Source: a virus
Strand: one strand, 5' to 3'
DNA: 20,598 nucleotides
Virus record (IMG/VR): IMGVR_UViG_3300036651_000849
Location: 1 to 20,598 of that record
Under the pieces are notes generated by a model. That model was not told the origin of the DNA. It ran no database searches and saw only the letters and a list, made by a program, of their open reading frames with translations. Positions 1-6,084 of this stretch are shown one piece after another (position 1 is the first letter of the stretch; every line of letters starts with the position of its first letter). The position numbers and the translations under genes were made by a program.

Positions 1-51
1 ATCGCCGCCCTGCTGTTGTGGGGTTGGGCGATCCTCGCGAAGTCCGACTGA
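1..51 (+). CDS. C-terminal end of an upstream gene (partial), possible membrane tail
   Basis: The first reading frame is open from the window edge to a TGA at 49-51 and encodes IAALLLWGWAILAKSD. The stretch is hydrophobic and Trp/Leu-rich and ends in a short charged tail, so it could be the end of a transmembrane helix of a small membrane protein. Its stop overlaps the ATG of the next gene by one base (TGATG), which fits the translational coupling seen through the rest of the array. Only 16 residues are visible and the product cannot be named. Confidence 0.45.
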   Translation: MAALLLWGWAILAKSD

Positions 52-260
52 TGCCGGCTGACAAACGGTACATCCTGCACCGGCCCGACACGGACCCGCT
101 GGTCATGCCGAAAGGCACCGACGTGCAACTCACGGACGGCTGGGTTGTGTTCCGGTCGGAGGCGAACGGGCAAGCGTTCCTGATCGTCCCGACCAGCAGT
201 GTCCGCGCAATCACCCACGAGAAGATCGGGCCACCCAGCCCGGAACGGAAGAACCCATGA
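51..260 (+). CDS. Small hypothetical phage protein, 69 aa
   Basis: I chose the ATG at 51 because it overlaps the preceding stop (TGATG); an in-frame GTG at 18 would give 11 more residues but would overlap the upstream coding end. The protein has alternating hydrophobic strands (residues 24-32 and 40-50) and a charged, Pro-rich tail, so it is probably a small beta-rich soluble protein. I see no catalytic motif, signal peptide or membrane segment. The stop overlaps the next ATG by four bases (ATGA at 257-260). I do not recognise a family. Confidence 0.7.
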   Translation: MPADKRYILHRPDTDPLVMPKGTDVQLTDGWVVFRSEANGQAFLIVPTSSVRAITHEKIGPPSPERKNP

Positions 261-796
261 GCTACCCCTACCAATCCTCGATCGAAGTCTTCCACGCCGC
301 GGAAGCGCTCCTCACTGAAGAGGTACACGTCATTGACCGCGCTGGTGCCAAGTATCGCGGCCGACTCTCCCGAGCCTCCTACCACGTCGGCACTCACATC
401 AGCAACTCGACGGAGGTTGTCCTCGACGGTATCGGTGCGATCGATGGTGTGACATCCATCGAGAAGGTGAAAGAGCCCGATCCAGAAATCGCCGGCCGCG
501 CCTATGTCGTGTACGACTCCGGCGTGAAACTCCTCGGCGAAGAAGTGGTCATCACCCGGTCGGACCAGCAATGGACCGGCAAACTGATGGATGTCACCGT
601 CACCCACAGCAGCAGGGGTGGCATATACGTAAGCGCGCGTCTCGAATACATGGGGACCGTCTCCAACCCAGAGAAGATCGAGAAGGTGCGAACCGCTGAC
701 GACGATCTCGCCGCCGCCCTCAGTGAATTCATGTATATCCCAAGAACCCGCGACGCGGTCAAACGGATCCGCGATCTCGGATGGGCGCCCCGATGA
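257..796 (+). CDS. Hypothetical protein with an internal duplication (two SH3/Tudor-like halves), 179 aa
   Basis: The protein contains two similar segments, at about residues 18-75 and 92-150. Each begins LL-x-EEV, continues to a basic-Gly turn followed by a strand (YRGRL in copy 1, WTGKL in copy 2), and ends with an IEKV motif followed by acidic residues (IEKVKEPD and IEKVRTAD). This suggests a tandem duplication of a small beta-barrel domain, perhaps SH3- or Tudor-like; the fold is my inference. The C-terminus ends in a helix plus GWAPR, resembling the helix plus GWRRS ending of the next gene. Both ends have 4-nt ATGA overlaps. Function unknown. Confidence 0.8.
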   Translation: MSYPYQSSIEVFHAAEALLTEEVHVIDRAGAKYRGRLSRASYHVGTHISNSTEVVLDGIGAIDGVTSIEKVKEPDPEIAGRAYVVYDSGVKLLGEEVVITRSDQQWTGKLMDVTVTHSSRGGIYVSARLEYMGTVSNPEKIEKVRTADDDLAAALSEFMYIPRTRDAVKRIRDLGWAPR

Positions 797-1482
797 ACAC
801 GGACCTGCTGTACGCAACCTCAGGGTTCACTCTCGCCCTCGTGCTCGCCGGGATCGTCCTCTGGATGCGCACCAGGAATTGGGAGGAGCGCCTCAACTCG
901 CTGACACGGGAGATGATGAGGCGCACCACCAAGGCCCGGCCACGAACCGACGAGGAGACGCGGCTGGAGACGACCCGCCTGTTCGGTCCGCTCTGCCACG
1001 CATCCCGCTACGGCTACCCCAGCCGGCAATGCATCTGCCGGCGTGACCACCAAGGTATGCACATGTACGCGCTGAACTTCTGCTGGCCACGGGAACCGGT
1101 ACCGGAGACGGTGCGCGAGCGAGCCGTCCGCCTCAACCAGAAACATGTGGAAGTACGCACCATGCTCGGCAACACGCTCCGCGGGTTCCTGGTCGAGATC
1201 GTCACCCACTCCGACTCCTCCGCCGTCGACGTCGGTATCATCCCCGCCTCCGACTACTACGCCGGCCGGCTGACATCCGGACTGATCCGCACCCGGAACA
1301 TCCGCGACATATGGGAGGCACCCGAACCGGTCCGACCGCCCGAACCAGCACCCGCGACTCTCGCAGACTTGGAAGCGCTCGAACGACTCCTTGAGGCGCA
1401 CTTCTCCCCCGCCGTCCTCGATGTGACTGACAAGAACAAGCTCGTGCAGGCGATCCTCACCGCGGGTTGGAGGCGGTCATGA
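793..1482 (+). CDS. Membrane-anchored Cys/His-containing hypothetical protein, 229 aa
   Basis: I chose the ATG at 793 for its 4-nt overlap with the preceding stop; a start at 781 would add four residues. An N-terminal hydrophobic helix (about residues 5-25) followed by positive charge (RTR) predicts one transmembrane anchor with the bulk in the cytoplasm. Residues about 69-97 hold a Cys/His cluster (LCH, CICRR, a nearby His-x-His and a Cys) that could bind metal. A Pro-rich linker near residue 180 leads to a short helical C-terminal region ending in GWRRS, like the upstream protein. The 3' end overlaps the whiB start. No named family recognised. Confidence 0.75.
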   Translation: MNTDLLYATSGFTLALVLAGIVLWMRTRNWEERLNSLTREMMRRTTKARPRTDEETRLETTRLFGPLCHASRYGYPSRQCICRRDHQGMHMYALNFCWPREPVPETVRERAVRLNQKHVEVRTMLGNTLRGFLVEIVTHSDSSAVDVGIIPASDYYAGRLTSGLIRTRNIRDIWEAPEPVRPPEPAPATLADLEALERLLEAHFSPAVLDVTDKNKLVQAILTAGWRRS

Positions 1483-1763
1483 CCGACGCAGCGGAAGCCC
1501 CGCACGGGAAACTCGACTGGGAGGATGATGCGCTCTGCGCTGAAACCGGGCCGTCCCTGTTTTTCCCCACCTTCGTCGTGAACGATCGCACGTTTGGCAT
1601 GTACGCGGAAGCCCGCACCATCTGCGAGCAGTGCGAGGTCAGGCGGCAATGCTTGAACTACGCGCTCGACAACGATGAGCGGACCGGGTTCTGGGGTGGA
1701 ATGTCGCCGATCGAACGGAAGAAGATTCTGATCCGGCAGGGCCGCTGGACGGGGAAACCATGA
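1479..1763 (+). CDS. whiB-like: WhiB-family Fe-S transcriptional regulator, 94 aa
   Basis: WhiB proteins are actinobacteria-specific regulators that bind a [4Fe-4S] cluster through four Cys and usually act with the primary sigma factor. The pattern is complete here: C20, then C49-x2-C52 and C58 (spacing 28-2-5), followed by the family's turn motif GFWGGM (70-75) and a basic C-terminal tail (RKK near 80) that would contact DNA. I chose ATG 1479: it overlaps the previous stop by four bases and has a GGAGG at 1469-1473. An in-frame TTG at 1467 is less likely. Actinophages are known to carry WhiB homologues, some of which dominantly block host WhiB proteins. The target here is unknown. Confidence 0.93.
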   Translation: MTDAAEAPHGKLDWEDDALCAETGPSLFFPTFVVNDRTFGMYAEARTICEQCEVRRQCLNYALDNDERTGFWGGMSPIERKKILIRQGRWTGKP

Positions 1764-2002
1764 GATGCGACGCAACGATGGTGCTCACAATCAGCGACGA
1801 GCCGGTCACGATCCGCTGTGTCCGGGACGAACCGCACGTCGGCTGGCTCCACAGTGGAGACGCTTATGCGCCAGGCGCCACCGTAGCCGCGTTCACCGTG
1901 TCGTGGCCGTCGTCGTGGCAACCGAACGGCAGTTCATCGCGGGTACCACTCCCACCGGATGTGATCGGTGCGGTTCATCGAACTTTGAAGGAGCCGTGGT
2001 GA
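1760..2002 (+). CDS. Small hypothetical protein, 80 aa
   Basis: It starts with an ATGA overlap with the whiB stop. The N-terminal half alternates polar and hydrophobic residues (VLTISDEPVTIRC, then HVGWLHSGDAY), suggesting a small beta-rich fold, with Cys at 3 and 19. The C-terminal part is Pro/Ser-rich and probably less ordered. The overlapping frame through 1765-1998 is Arg-rich, as expected for a shadow in GC-rich DNA, so I prefer this frame. No family recognised. Confidence 0.65.
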   Translation: MRCDATMVLTISDEPVTIRCVRDEPHVGWLHSGDAYAPGATVAAFTVSWPSSWQPNGSSSRVPLPPDVIGAVHRTLKEPW

Positions 2003-2217
2003 GAGCGTCAGCGTCGATTCGACGTCTCCGGGTCACCCGGCAGCAGGCAGCCATCCTCGTACAGCTTCGGGCGATCGTTGCGGAGCAGCCGAAACTGGAG
2101 CCAGGGTTCGCCCCAACCTCCGGTACATCCTCGACGGAGCGCGCGTCGCAACCGAAATGGTTACCGCATGAGCGGGACGGTCGCCCGATCGTCGGATTCA
2201 CGATGGAGGAACGATGA
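1999..2217 (+). CDS. Small hypothetical protein with GTG start, 72 aa
   Basis: I place the start at GTG 1999 because it forms a GTGA overlap with the preceding stop, matching the junction style of this array. A longer open frame back to 1765 would lie almost wholly on top of the previous gene. The N-terminal half is a basic amphipathic helix (about residues 5-30, with RRLRV and QQAAILVQLRAIV) and the C-terminal half is a polar Ser/Thr/Pro-rich tail. It could bind nucleic acid or a protein partner, but nothing specific shows this. Its stop overlaps the next ATG. Confidence 0.55.
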   Translation: MRASASIRRLRVTRQQAAILVQLRAIVAEQPKLEPGFAPTSGTSSTERASQPKWLPHERDGRPIVGFTMEER

Positions 2218-2651
2218 GGTTCCACGACGACTCCTACGCGTACGTGATGCTCCGGGAGCACGCCCGCGCTATGAGCCGGCAACCGGAACCGGTTAAACCG
2301 ATGACGTTCGCGGAGGCGGCGCAGTGGGCTGGCTCCGAGTTCCGGAAACTGATCGACGCGCTCCGGGGCCGCCCAAGGAAATGCGACTACGCGCTGTGCA
2401 ACTACCCCGCCGGCACACACGTCCACGCTAAGGGCATCATCCTCGACGGTGAGTACCACGAGTTCGCTCGCCGCCCGACTACCCCGTTCCGTGACATGGT
2501 CGTCAACGGTGACTACCCGACGCTCGCTGAGGGTGGGTTCGTGCCCAACTCGCATCCGATCGACCTCGGCGACCCACACCTGATCCGCGACCCGGACGGC
2601 AGCTATCGCGACATTCGAGGCTACCGCGCACCGCGATGGCTCCAGCCATGA
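2214..2651 (+). CDS. Hypothetical protein with a Cys/His segment, 145 aa
   Basis: ATGA overlaps join it to both neighbours. The N-terminal 55 residues are helical and charged. Residues about 57-72 read C-x4-C followed by a His-x-His (KCDYALC, then THVHAKG), a possible metal site. The C-terminal half is rich in Asp, Pro and Gly (for example GDPHLIRDPDGSY) and probably forms loops and short strands. No signal peptide or membrane helix is visible. I do not recognise a family. Confidence 0.75.
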   Translation: MRFHDDSYAYVMLREHARAMSRQPEPVKPMTFAEAAQWAGSEFRKLIDALRGRPRKCDYALCNYPAGTHVHAKGIILDGEYHEFARRPTTPFRDMVVNGDYPTLAEGGFVPNSHPIDLGDPHLIRDPDGSYRDIRGYRAPRWLQP

Positions 2652-2863
2652 GAACTGTCACCTACGCGCAGGGCTACATCTCGCGGGATGCGCTCGCGCT
2701 CGCCTGGTCTGGCCCGCTGCCAGTGATTCGCGCGCTGAAACAACAGTTCCTCCAATCCATCCGGAGCAACTACGAGCTTCGCCCCGGCGAGCGGATCGTG
2801 TTCCGCATCGAGGGTAGGGATGAGTTCGGTATCGCTTTCATTGCGGAGGTCCAGCAGCCATGA
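2648..2863 (+). CDS. Small hypothetical protein, 71 aa
   Basis: The start at ATG 2648 overlaps the previous stop by four bases; an in-frame ATG at 2636 would add four residues. The protein has a helix around residues 25-42 (VIRALKQQFLQSIRSN) followed by a strand-rich end (RIVFRIEGRDEFGIAFIAEV). A beta-hairpin after a helix is the simplest reading. There are no cysteines, unlike many neighbours. The gene ends in an ATGA overlap with the next gene. Function unknown. Confidence 0.7.
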   Translation: MRTVTYAQGYISRDALALAWSGPLPVIRALKQQFLQSIRSNYELRPGERIVFRIEGRDEFGIAFIAEVQQP

Positions 2864-3147
2864 CCACGACACTCGATCAGCCGGGCATCCTCGACCTCAC
2901 CGACCTACACGACGAACCCACCTACGAGCCGCCGTGCGAGGGCTACTTGGGTGTGTGTGAGCATCCCGCCGCTTGGTGTTGGCGGTGCCGGTTCTGCGGT
3001 GCGACAACGGAACTCTGCACCAGTCACGACGCGGTGACACGCGCCACATGTGAGGCTGCCGCTCTCGCCGGGTTCGCGCAGGGTTGCATACTCTGCAACA
3101 CGGTCCGGCTCGGCTGGGAGATCATCTGGGCTCGGGTGCCGCTATGA
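2860..3147 (+). CDS. Cys-rich putative zinc-binding protein, 95 aa
   Basis: After an acidic N-terminal 25 residues the protein is dense in Cys and His: CEGYLGVCEH, then CWRCRFCG, then CTSH, a single Cys, and a C-terminal CILC. The CxxC pairs separated by short loops suggest one or two zinc ribbons. The final 15 residues are hydrophobic and Trp-containing. ATGA overlaps flank it on both sides. Small zinc ribbons in phages often mediate protein or nucleic-acid contacts, but no specific role can be read here. Confidence 0.75.
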   Translation: MTTTLDQPGILDLTDLHDEPTYEPPCEGYLGVCEHPAAWCWRCRFCGATTELCTSHDAVTRATCEAAALAGFAQGCILCNTVRLGWEIIWARVPL

Positions 3148-3320
3148 ACGACCGGATCGACTGGATGGGCCACGACGGCTACCTCCTGCTATGGGAACTG
3201 CTGGTCGAGTTGCAGGATGACCGGCTCATGTCCCGCGCAGACCGCCGCGCCCTCGTCTACACCATGAATCGGGTACACCAGTACGGCAAAGAGTGCGGTC
3301 CGATCGAGTGGTTCCTGTGA
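3144..3320 (+). CDS. Small helical hypothetical protein, 58 aa
   Basis: The start is ATG 3144 with a 4-nt ATGA overlap; longer in-frame starts upstream would run deep into the previous gene. It is predicted to be mainly helical (YLLLWELLVELQDD, then SRADRRALVYTMNRVHQY), acidic in the first half and basic in the second, with one Cys near the end. The stop overlaps the next gene's GTG. I do not recognise a family. Confidence 0.65.
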   Translation: MNDRIDWMGHDGYLLLWELLVELQDDRLMSRADRRALVYTMNRVHQYGKECGPIEWFL

Positions 3321-3571
3321 CCGCATTCATCGTGTTCACATGCGACGCGATCGTGGACGGCGTGCTGCCCGTCGGCAAATGCGGTCGCCGTATCTGGTGG
3401 AAGCGGACCGCTGAAGATGACGGGGATGCGTACTCCCACGCTGAGGACTTCGGTTGGAGCATCCGCGCTGACACGGAGTACTGCCCCACCCACCACAACT
3501 ACGAGCCGCCACCCCGCATCGACATTGGCCCGCTCGCAACTGTTACCCCTTTGAAACCACGGAGGCGCTGA
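3317..3571 (+). CDS. Small Cys/His-containing hypothetical protein with GTG start, 84 aa
   Basis: GTG 3317 gives a GTGA overlap with the previous stop. The protein has a Cys near residue 8, then GKCGRRIWW, then a His in the middle, and CPTHHNYEP; these four positions could form a zinc site. The Cys-Gly followed by a Trp-rich strand resembles phage zinc-ribbon proteins that end in a Cys-x2-His knuckle. The C-terminal tail (KPRRR) is basic. The gene ends the first uninterrupted run of overlapping genes; 21 nt follow before the next start. Confidence 0.7.
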   Translation: MTAFIVFTCDAIVDGVLPVGKCGRRIWWKRTAEDDGDAYSHAEDFGWSIRADTEYCPTHHNYEPPPRIDIGPLATVTPLKPRRR

Positions 3572-3592
3572 ACCGCCACTAGGGAGCCCCCA

Positions 3593-3940
3593 GTGTCCGT
3601 CCTACAGCAGATCAGCCTAACGACGGGGGAATACCAGGCCCTCGCCCGGATCGCCGCGGAGAAGGACACACAGGTGCACCGGCTGATCGAATCCCTGGTC
3701 CGCCGCGCGCTCGGCACCACGATCGAACCGTCACCCCGGTATGGGCAGAAACCGCGGCAGACCCGGCGCCACCGCACCCACACCGACGATGACCTCCGGA
3801 AGGCGGTAGCGGACGGGCTCGTCGACTCGCAGATCGCAGCCCTGTTCAACATCAGTGTCCCCGTCATCTGTACGGATCGGCGACGGCTCGGGCTCCCCTC
3901 GAACGGTCCCCGCGGCGGCAGGCGGCGATCTAATGCCTGA
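3593..3940 (+). CDS. Putative DNA-binding protein (RHH-like N-terminus plus HTH), 115 aa
   Basis: GTG 3593 is preceded by a good ribosome site (AGGGAG at 3581-3586), so this gene can be translated independently. Residues about 7-40 (strand, then two helices ending VRRAL) look like a ribbon-helix-helix unit. A basic linker (about 49-63) follows. Residues about 64-104 fit a helix-turn-helix: SQIAALFNIS then a basic recognition-like helix with DRRRLGLP. The tail is Arg/Gly-rich. A regulator is the likeliest reading. A small terminase subunit is possible in principle, since none is otherwise seen upstream of terL, but the 2.4-kb distance argues against it. Confidence 0.75.
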   Translation: MSVLQQISLTTGEYQALARIAAEKDTQVHRLIESLVRRALGTTIEPSPRYGQKPRQTRRHRTHTDDDLRKAVADGLVDSQIAALFNISVPVICTDRRRLGLPSNGPRGGRRRSNA

Positions 3941-4214
3941 AACGGCTGAAGCGACTATCACCCTCACCGACTACGAGTTCGTGCCCCGATACGAGTGTGA
4001 GGATCGGCGAGCCCACGCGAACGGGCAGGCCCACCACGACCCAACCCAGCCGGCCTCGTACCACATGATCGCCCCCTGCTGCGGATCGCGGGCGCTGATC
4101 TGCAAAGCCCGCCGTGACTACCTGACCGGCCCCACCTGCGGCGACATTCACTGCACCCGCTGCGACCTTATGCACCCACCCGGCACGTACCGGTTCGAAC
4201 TTCTCCCGGATTGA
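3933..4214 (+). CDS. Cys-rich putative zinc-binding protein, 93 aa
   Basis: ATG 3933 overlaps the end of the previous gene by 8 nt; longer frames upstream would lie inside it. The protein holds APCCGS, a single Cys, then CGDIHCTRC and His residues, which together fit a treble-clef or zinc-ribbon site. The N-terminus has a short strand pair and another Cys (YECEDRR). The ending YRFELLPD is a likely final strand. The stop forms a TTGA overlap with the next short gene. No family name can be assigned. Confidence 0.72.
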   Translation: MPETAEATITLTDYEFVPRYECEDRRAHANGQAHHDPTQPASYHMIAPCCGSRALICKARRDYLTGPTCGDIHCTRCDLMHPPGTYRFELLPD

Positions 4215-4369
4215 AGCTGCTCATGCTCATCTGTCTCCGCTGCGCCCTGACCGGGCTGCTCGTGGCTATCGACTGGGCGGAGGAACCTCACCCGTTCGGG
4301 AGATTCCAGGACTGGTATTGCCCCGCCTGCCACCTGTACGGTGCCCGACTGATCCCGGAGCTCTCATGA
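4211..4369 (+). CDS. Very small zinc-ribbon-like protein, 52 aa (TTG) or 48 aa (ATG 4223)
   Basis: The frame is open from a TTG at 4211, which overlaps the previous stop (TTGA), to a TGA at 4367-4369, which overlaps the next ATG (ATGA). It therefore fills exactly the space between two genes. An ATG at 4223 is the alternative start. The protein has two Cys pairs, ICLRC near the N-terminus and YCPACH near residues 36-41, the spacing expected of a minimal zinc ribbon. The segment between (LTGLLVAIDW) is hydrophobic. Confidence 0.68.
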   Translation: MKLLMLICLRCALTGLLVAIDWAEEPHPFGRFQDWYCPACHLYGARLIPELS

Positions 4370-4722
4370 CCGACCCGGAAGAGAAAACCCGAAGCTGCTG
4401 GCTCGGCGTCCCCGAACTATACCGACTCGACTCAGCGTGCGCCCGACTCCAAGCCCTCTACCCGTTCCAGGTGTACCTCGTCGGTTCCGTGCTCGAACGA
4501 CGCAACTACCGCGACGTGGACATTCGCCTGCTGCTATCGGACAAGAAATGGGGGCGACACCTCAGCCGCGAGTGGCTGTTCTTCAACGCGGCGATCAGTG
4601 ACCAACTCGCCGCCGCGACCGGCCTGCCGATCGACTTCCAGTTCATGTGCCGCACCGAGTGGGACACGTACAAAGACCGACCCGTGCGCCCGCTCGGTCA
4701 TCTTCCAGGCCGAAAGGACTGA
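4366..4722 (+). CDS. Nucleotidyltransferase-fold protein (Pol beta superfamily), 118 aa
   Basis: The superfamily signature is visible: YLVGS (residues 37-41, the G-S of motif 1), then RDVDIRLLL with D50 and D52 as the metal-binding pair, and a third carboxylate in GLPIDFQF (D90). These residues bind the metals that activate an NTP for transfer. The protein is short, close to a single minimal catalytic domain, and lacks a visible substrate domain. I recall compact proteins with RDVDxRL and TGLPIDFQ motifs as common in actinophages, with substrates unknown. No HEPN partner lies next to it, which argues against a standard MNT/HEPN toxin pair. The ATG overlaps the previous stop by four bases. Confidence 0.85.
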   Translation: MTDPEEKTRSCWLGVPELYRLDSACARLQALYPFQVYLVGSVLERRNYRDVDIRLLLSDKKWGRHLSREWLFFNAAISDQLAAATGLPIDFQFMCRTEWDTYKDRPVRPLGHLPGRKD

Positions 4723-4724
4723 TC

Positions 4725-5033
4725 ATGACGATGCTGCTTGAGGGCACTGATGTCCTCCTGATCCTCGACGAGTTGGAAACGCCCGGATGCGATCTCTGCT
4801 CCGGGGAACCGCGTTGGCGCATCACGAAACTGTGTGTGTGTGGTCGGACGGCCCTGTACTGCAACTCCTGCCACAACGACCTGCTCGCGTTCGAGGTTTA
4901 CGTCACCCTCAGCGGCGAACAGTTCCATTGCCAAGCGTGCGATGCGCTCACTCCGACGATGCCGGAGCTGCTCAGCGTTCTCCCGCTCCCCTGGCTTCGA
5001 GGCCCGCGGCTGGCTCCTTCCGCCGCCGCATAG
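4725..5033 (+). CDS. Cys-rich zinc-finger-like protein, 102 aa
   Basis: ATG 4725 is 2 nt after the previous stop and has a GAAAGGA ribosome site at 4712-4718. Cys pairs occur as CDLC, CVC, CNSC and CQAC at roughly regular spacing, enough for two zinc sites. Between them lies LLAFEVYVTLSGEQFH, a likely beta hairpin. The C-terminal 25 residues are Pro/Leu-rich. The gene closes the first operon-like block; a hairpin-containing gap follows. It probably mediates protein or nucleic-acid binding, but this is inferred only from the zinc-finger spacing. Confidence 0.75.
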   Translation: MTMLLEGTDVLLILDELETPGCDLCSGEPRWRITKLCVCGRTALYCNSCHNDLLAFEVYVTLSGEQFHCQACDALTPTMPELLSVLPLPWLRGPRLAPSAAA

Positions 5034-5078
5034 GGCAGGGCACTCGGTACGCCACCGGGTTCGAAGATAACGGCGATA

Positions 5079-5108
5079 GGGCCAGGCGGCGTGCGTGTCG
5101 CCTGGCCC
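5079..5108 (+). terminator. Perfect 10-bp hairpin, likely terminator or processing site
   Basis: GGGCCAGGCG at 5079-5088 is perfectly complementary to CGCCTGGCCC at 5099-5108, with a 10-nt GT-rich loop between. It sits in the only sizeable gap (5034-5136) of the early array, between a stop codon and a gene with its own ribosome site. No T-run follows, so it would be a non-canonical (actinobacterial-type) terminator, an RNA-processing or stability element, or a protein-binding palindrome. Confidence 0.6.
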
Positions 5109-5136
5109 GACCTCATCCCAGCGAAGGGAAACCACC

Positions 5137-5298
5137 ATGCTCGACACCACTTGCGCCACTGACGACCCGGACGGCGCGTGCGCCAACGCGAATCACCCCG
5201 ACCCGCCCGAACGGACACCCGGCTACACCGATCACGGCATCCACTACCACCCGGACGGCCACGGCGGCTACATCCCGGACCGGGAATTCCTCGCGTGA
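5137..5298 (+). CDS. Small His-rich hypothetical protein, 53 aa
   Basis: ATG 5137 is preceded by GAAGGGA at 5123-5129, a good ribosome site, as expected for the first gene after the hairpin gap. The protein is acidic and His/Gly/Pro-rich (DHGIHYHPDGHGGYIPD), with two Cys near the N-terminus. The His-x-His runs could bind metal. No regular hydrophobic core is evident, so it may be partly disordered. The stop overlaps the next GTG (GTGA). No family recognised. Confidence 0.65.
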   Translation: MLDTTCATDDPDGACANANHPDPPERTPGYTDHGIHYHPDGHGGYIPDREFLA

Positions 5299-5477
5299 CC
5301 GCCGCGCAGTCGCTCATCGACACGGTTAGTGCCGCGATACAGGGTATCTACGCCACCGGTAGCCGGTACGAGCAGCCGACGTGGGTGATCCCGGAGCATC
5401 TCCTGGAGGAGGCCCGGCGCCTGTACCCGCAGGAAAAATTCGTCGGGCAGCTTCCGATCGAATGGCCCCCCGAATGA
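5295..5477 (+). CDS. Small hypothetical protein with GTG start, 60 aa
   Basis: GTG 5295 forms a GTGA overlap with the previous stop; the frame is open further upstream but would then lie inside that gene. Residues 3-20 form a helix (AQSLIDTVSAAIQGIY) and 33-44 another (IPEHLLEEARRLYP), followed by a Pro-rich end. The gene ends in an ATGA overlap. Function unknown. Confidence 0.62.
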   Translation: MTAAQSLIDTVSAAIQGIYATGSRYEQPTWVIPEHLLEEARRLYPQEKFVGQLPIEWPPE

Positions 5478-5632
5478 CCCCGTGGCAGTGCAAATACTGC
5501 GGCCACGCCTACGTTGTCCCATCTCTCGCCCGCGACTGCGAGCGCCGCTCCGAAGGGGGTGCATACCCGTGCCACTTACGCACGTCGGACAGGTTGCCCT
5601 CGTCCGTACTCGCGGCATCCTCCCGTGGTTGA
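5474..5632 (+). CDS. Small zinc-finger-like protein, 52 aa
   Basis: ATG 5474 overlaps the previous stop. The first 34 residues are a compact zinc-finger pattern: WQCKYCG, then LARDCE, then YPCH, similar to small phage C-x2-C zinc fingers with an aromatic strand between the pairs. The last 18 residues overlap the start of the next gene in a different frame (64 nt shared) and are low-complexity, so only the N-terminal part may be under selection for this protein. Confidence 0.62.
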   Translation: MTPWQCKYCGHAYVVPSLARDCERRSEGGAYPCHLRTSDRLPSSVLAASSRG

Positions 5633-6084
5633 TCCGGTTCTTCACCCGCGGCGCCAACGGTAGACCCGCCCGGTTCAACCACATGGTTGTCGGAATACAG
5701 GGCGGCGACACTGTCTCCGCAGAGCACCGGAACGTCCGCATCCGGCATCAAACCCATTTCAAACTGATCGTCTGGTCGCAGTTCACCGAGACGGAGTTGC
5801 AGCATTGGGAGGTTGCCGACTTCGCCTACCAGCAGATCGGGAAACCGTACAACTGGTGGGCGGACTTCTGGATACTGATCTCGATCCTCACCCGCCGGCA
5901 CACGCCCAGATGGGTCGAGGAACGCCTCAACGACGGCACCCATTGGCAGTGCGCGCAACTCGCGTACGCGTCGCTGATGGCGGCACATCCGGCCGTTGAA
6001 GTGCTAAAGGATGCGCGCCCGCCGGCTACCCGGTTCCCGGGCGCGTTCGAGAAACTGTGGATGGAGAGAGGCTGGCTGACCTGA
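5569..6084 (+). CDS. Permuted NlpC/P60-like (papain-fold) protein, 171 aa
   Basis: I chose GTG 5569 because GAAGGGGG (5552-5559) lies at good spacing and the upstream extension from 5482 is Arg-rich and overlaps the previous gene fully. In permuted NlpC/P60 proteins the catalytic His strand comes before the Cys helix; here FNHMVVGI (H38) precedes GKPYNWWADFW (91-101) and WQCAQLAY with C128 at a helix start. Members act as peptidases, amidases or acyltransferases. It could cut peptidoglycan peptides during lysis or entry, or modify a host substrate. A hydrophobic segment WILISILT (101-108) lies mid-protein but is too short for a clear membrane helix. Family assignment is by motif only. Confidence 0.7.
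   Translation: MPLTHVGQVALVRTRGILPWLIRFFTRGANGRPARFNHMVVGIQGGDTVSAEHRNVRIRHQTHFKLIVWSQFTETELQHWEVADFAYQQIGKPYNWWADFWILISILTRRHTPRWVEERLNDGTHWQCAQLAYASLMAAHPAVEVLKDARPPATRFPGAFEKLWMERGWLT

Noticed and set aside
1765-1998. Upstream extension of the 72-residue gene
   Set aside because: The extra part is Arg-rich and lies on the preceding gene; the GTGA junction at 1999 fits the operon style.
3593-3940. HTH protein as small terminase subunit
   Set aside because: It lies 2.4 kb from terL with many genes between, and it fits a regulator better; kept only as a remote possibility.
4366-5033. Nucleotidyltransferase plus following gene as a toxin-antitoxin pair
   Set aside because: The following gene is a zinc-finger-like protein and no HEPN RxxxxH motif is seen in it.
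5057-5066. GGGTTCGAAG resembling a tRNA T-loop
   Set aside because: The flanks do not pair as a T-stem and no acceptor or anticodon arm is found nearby.
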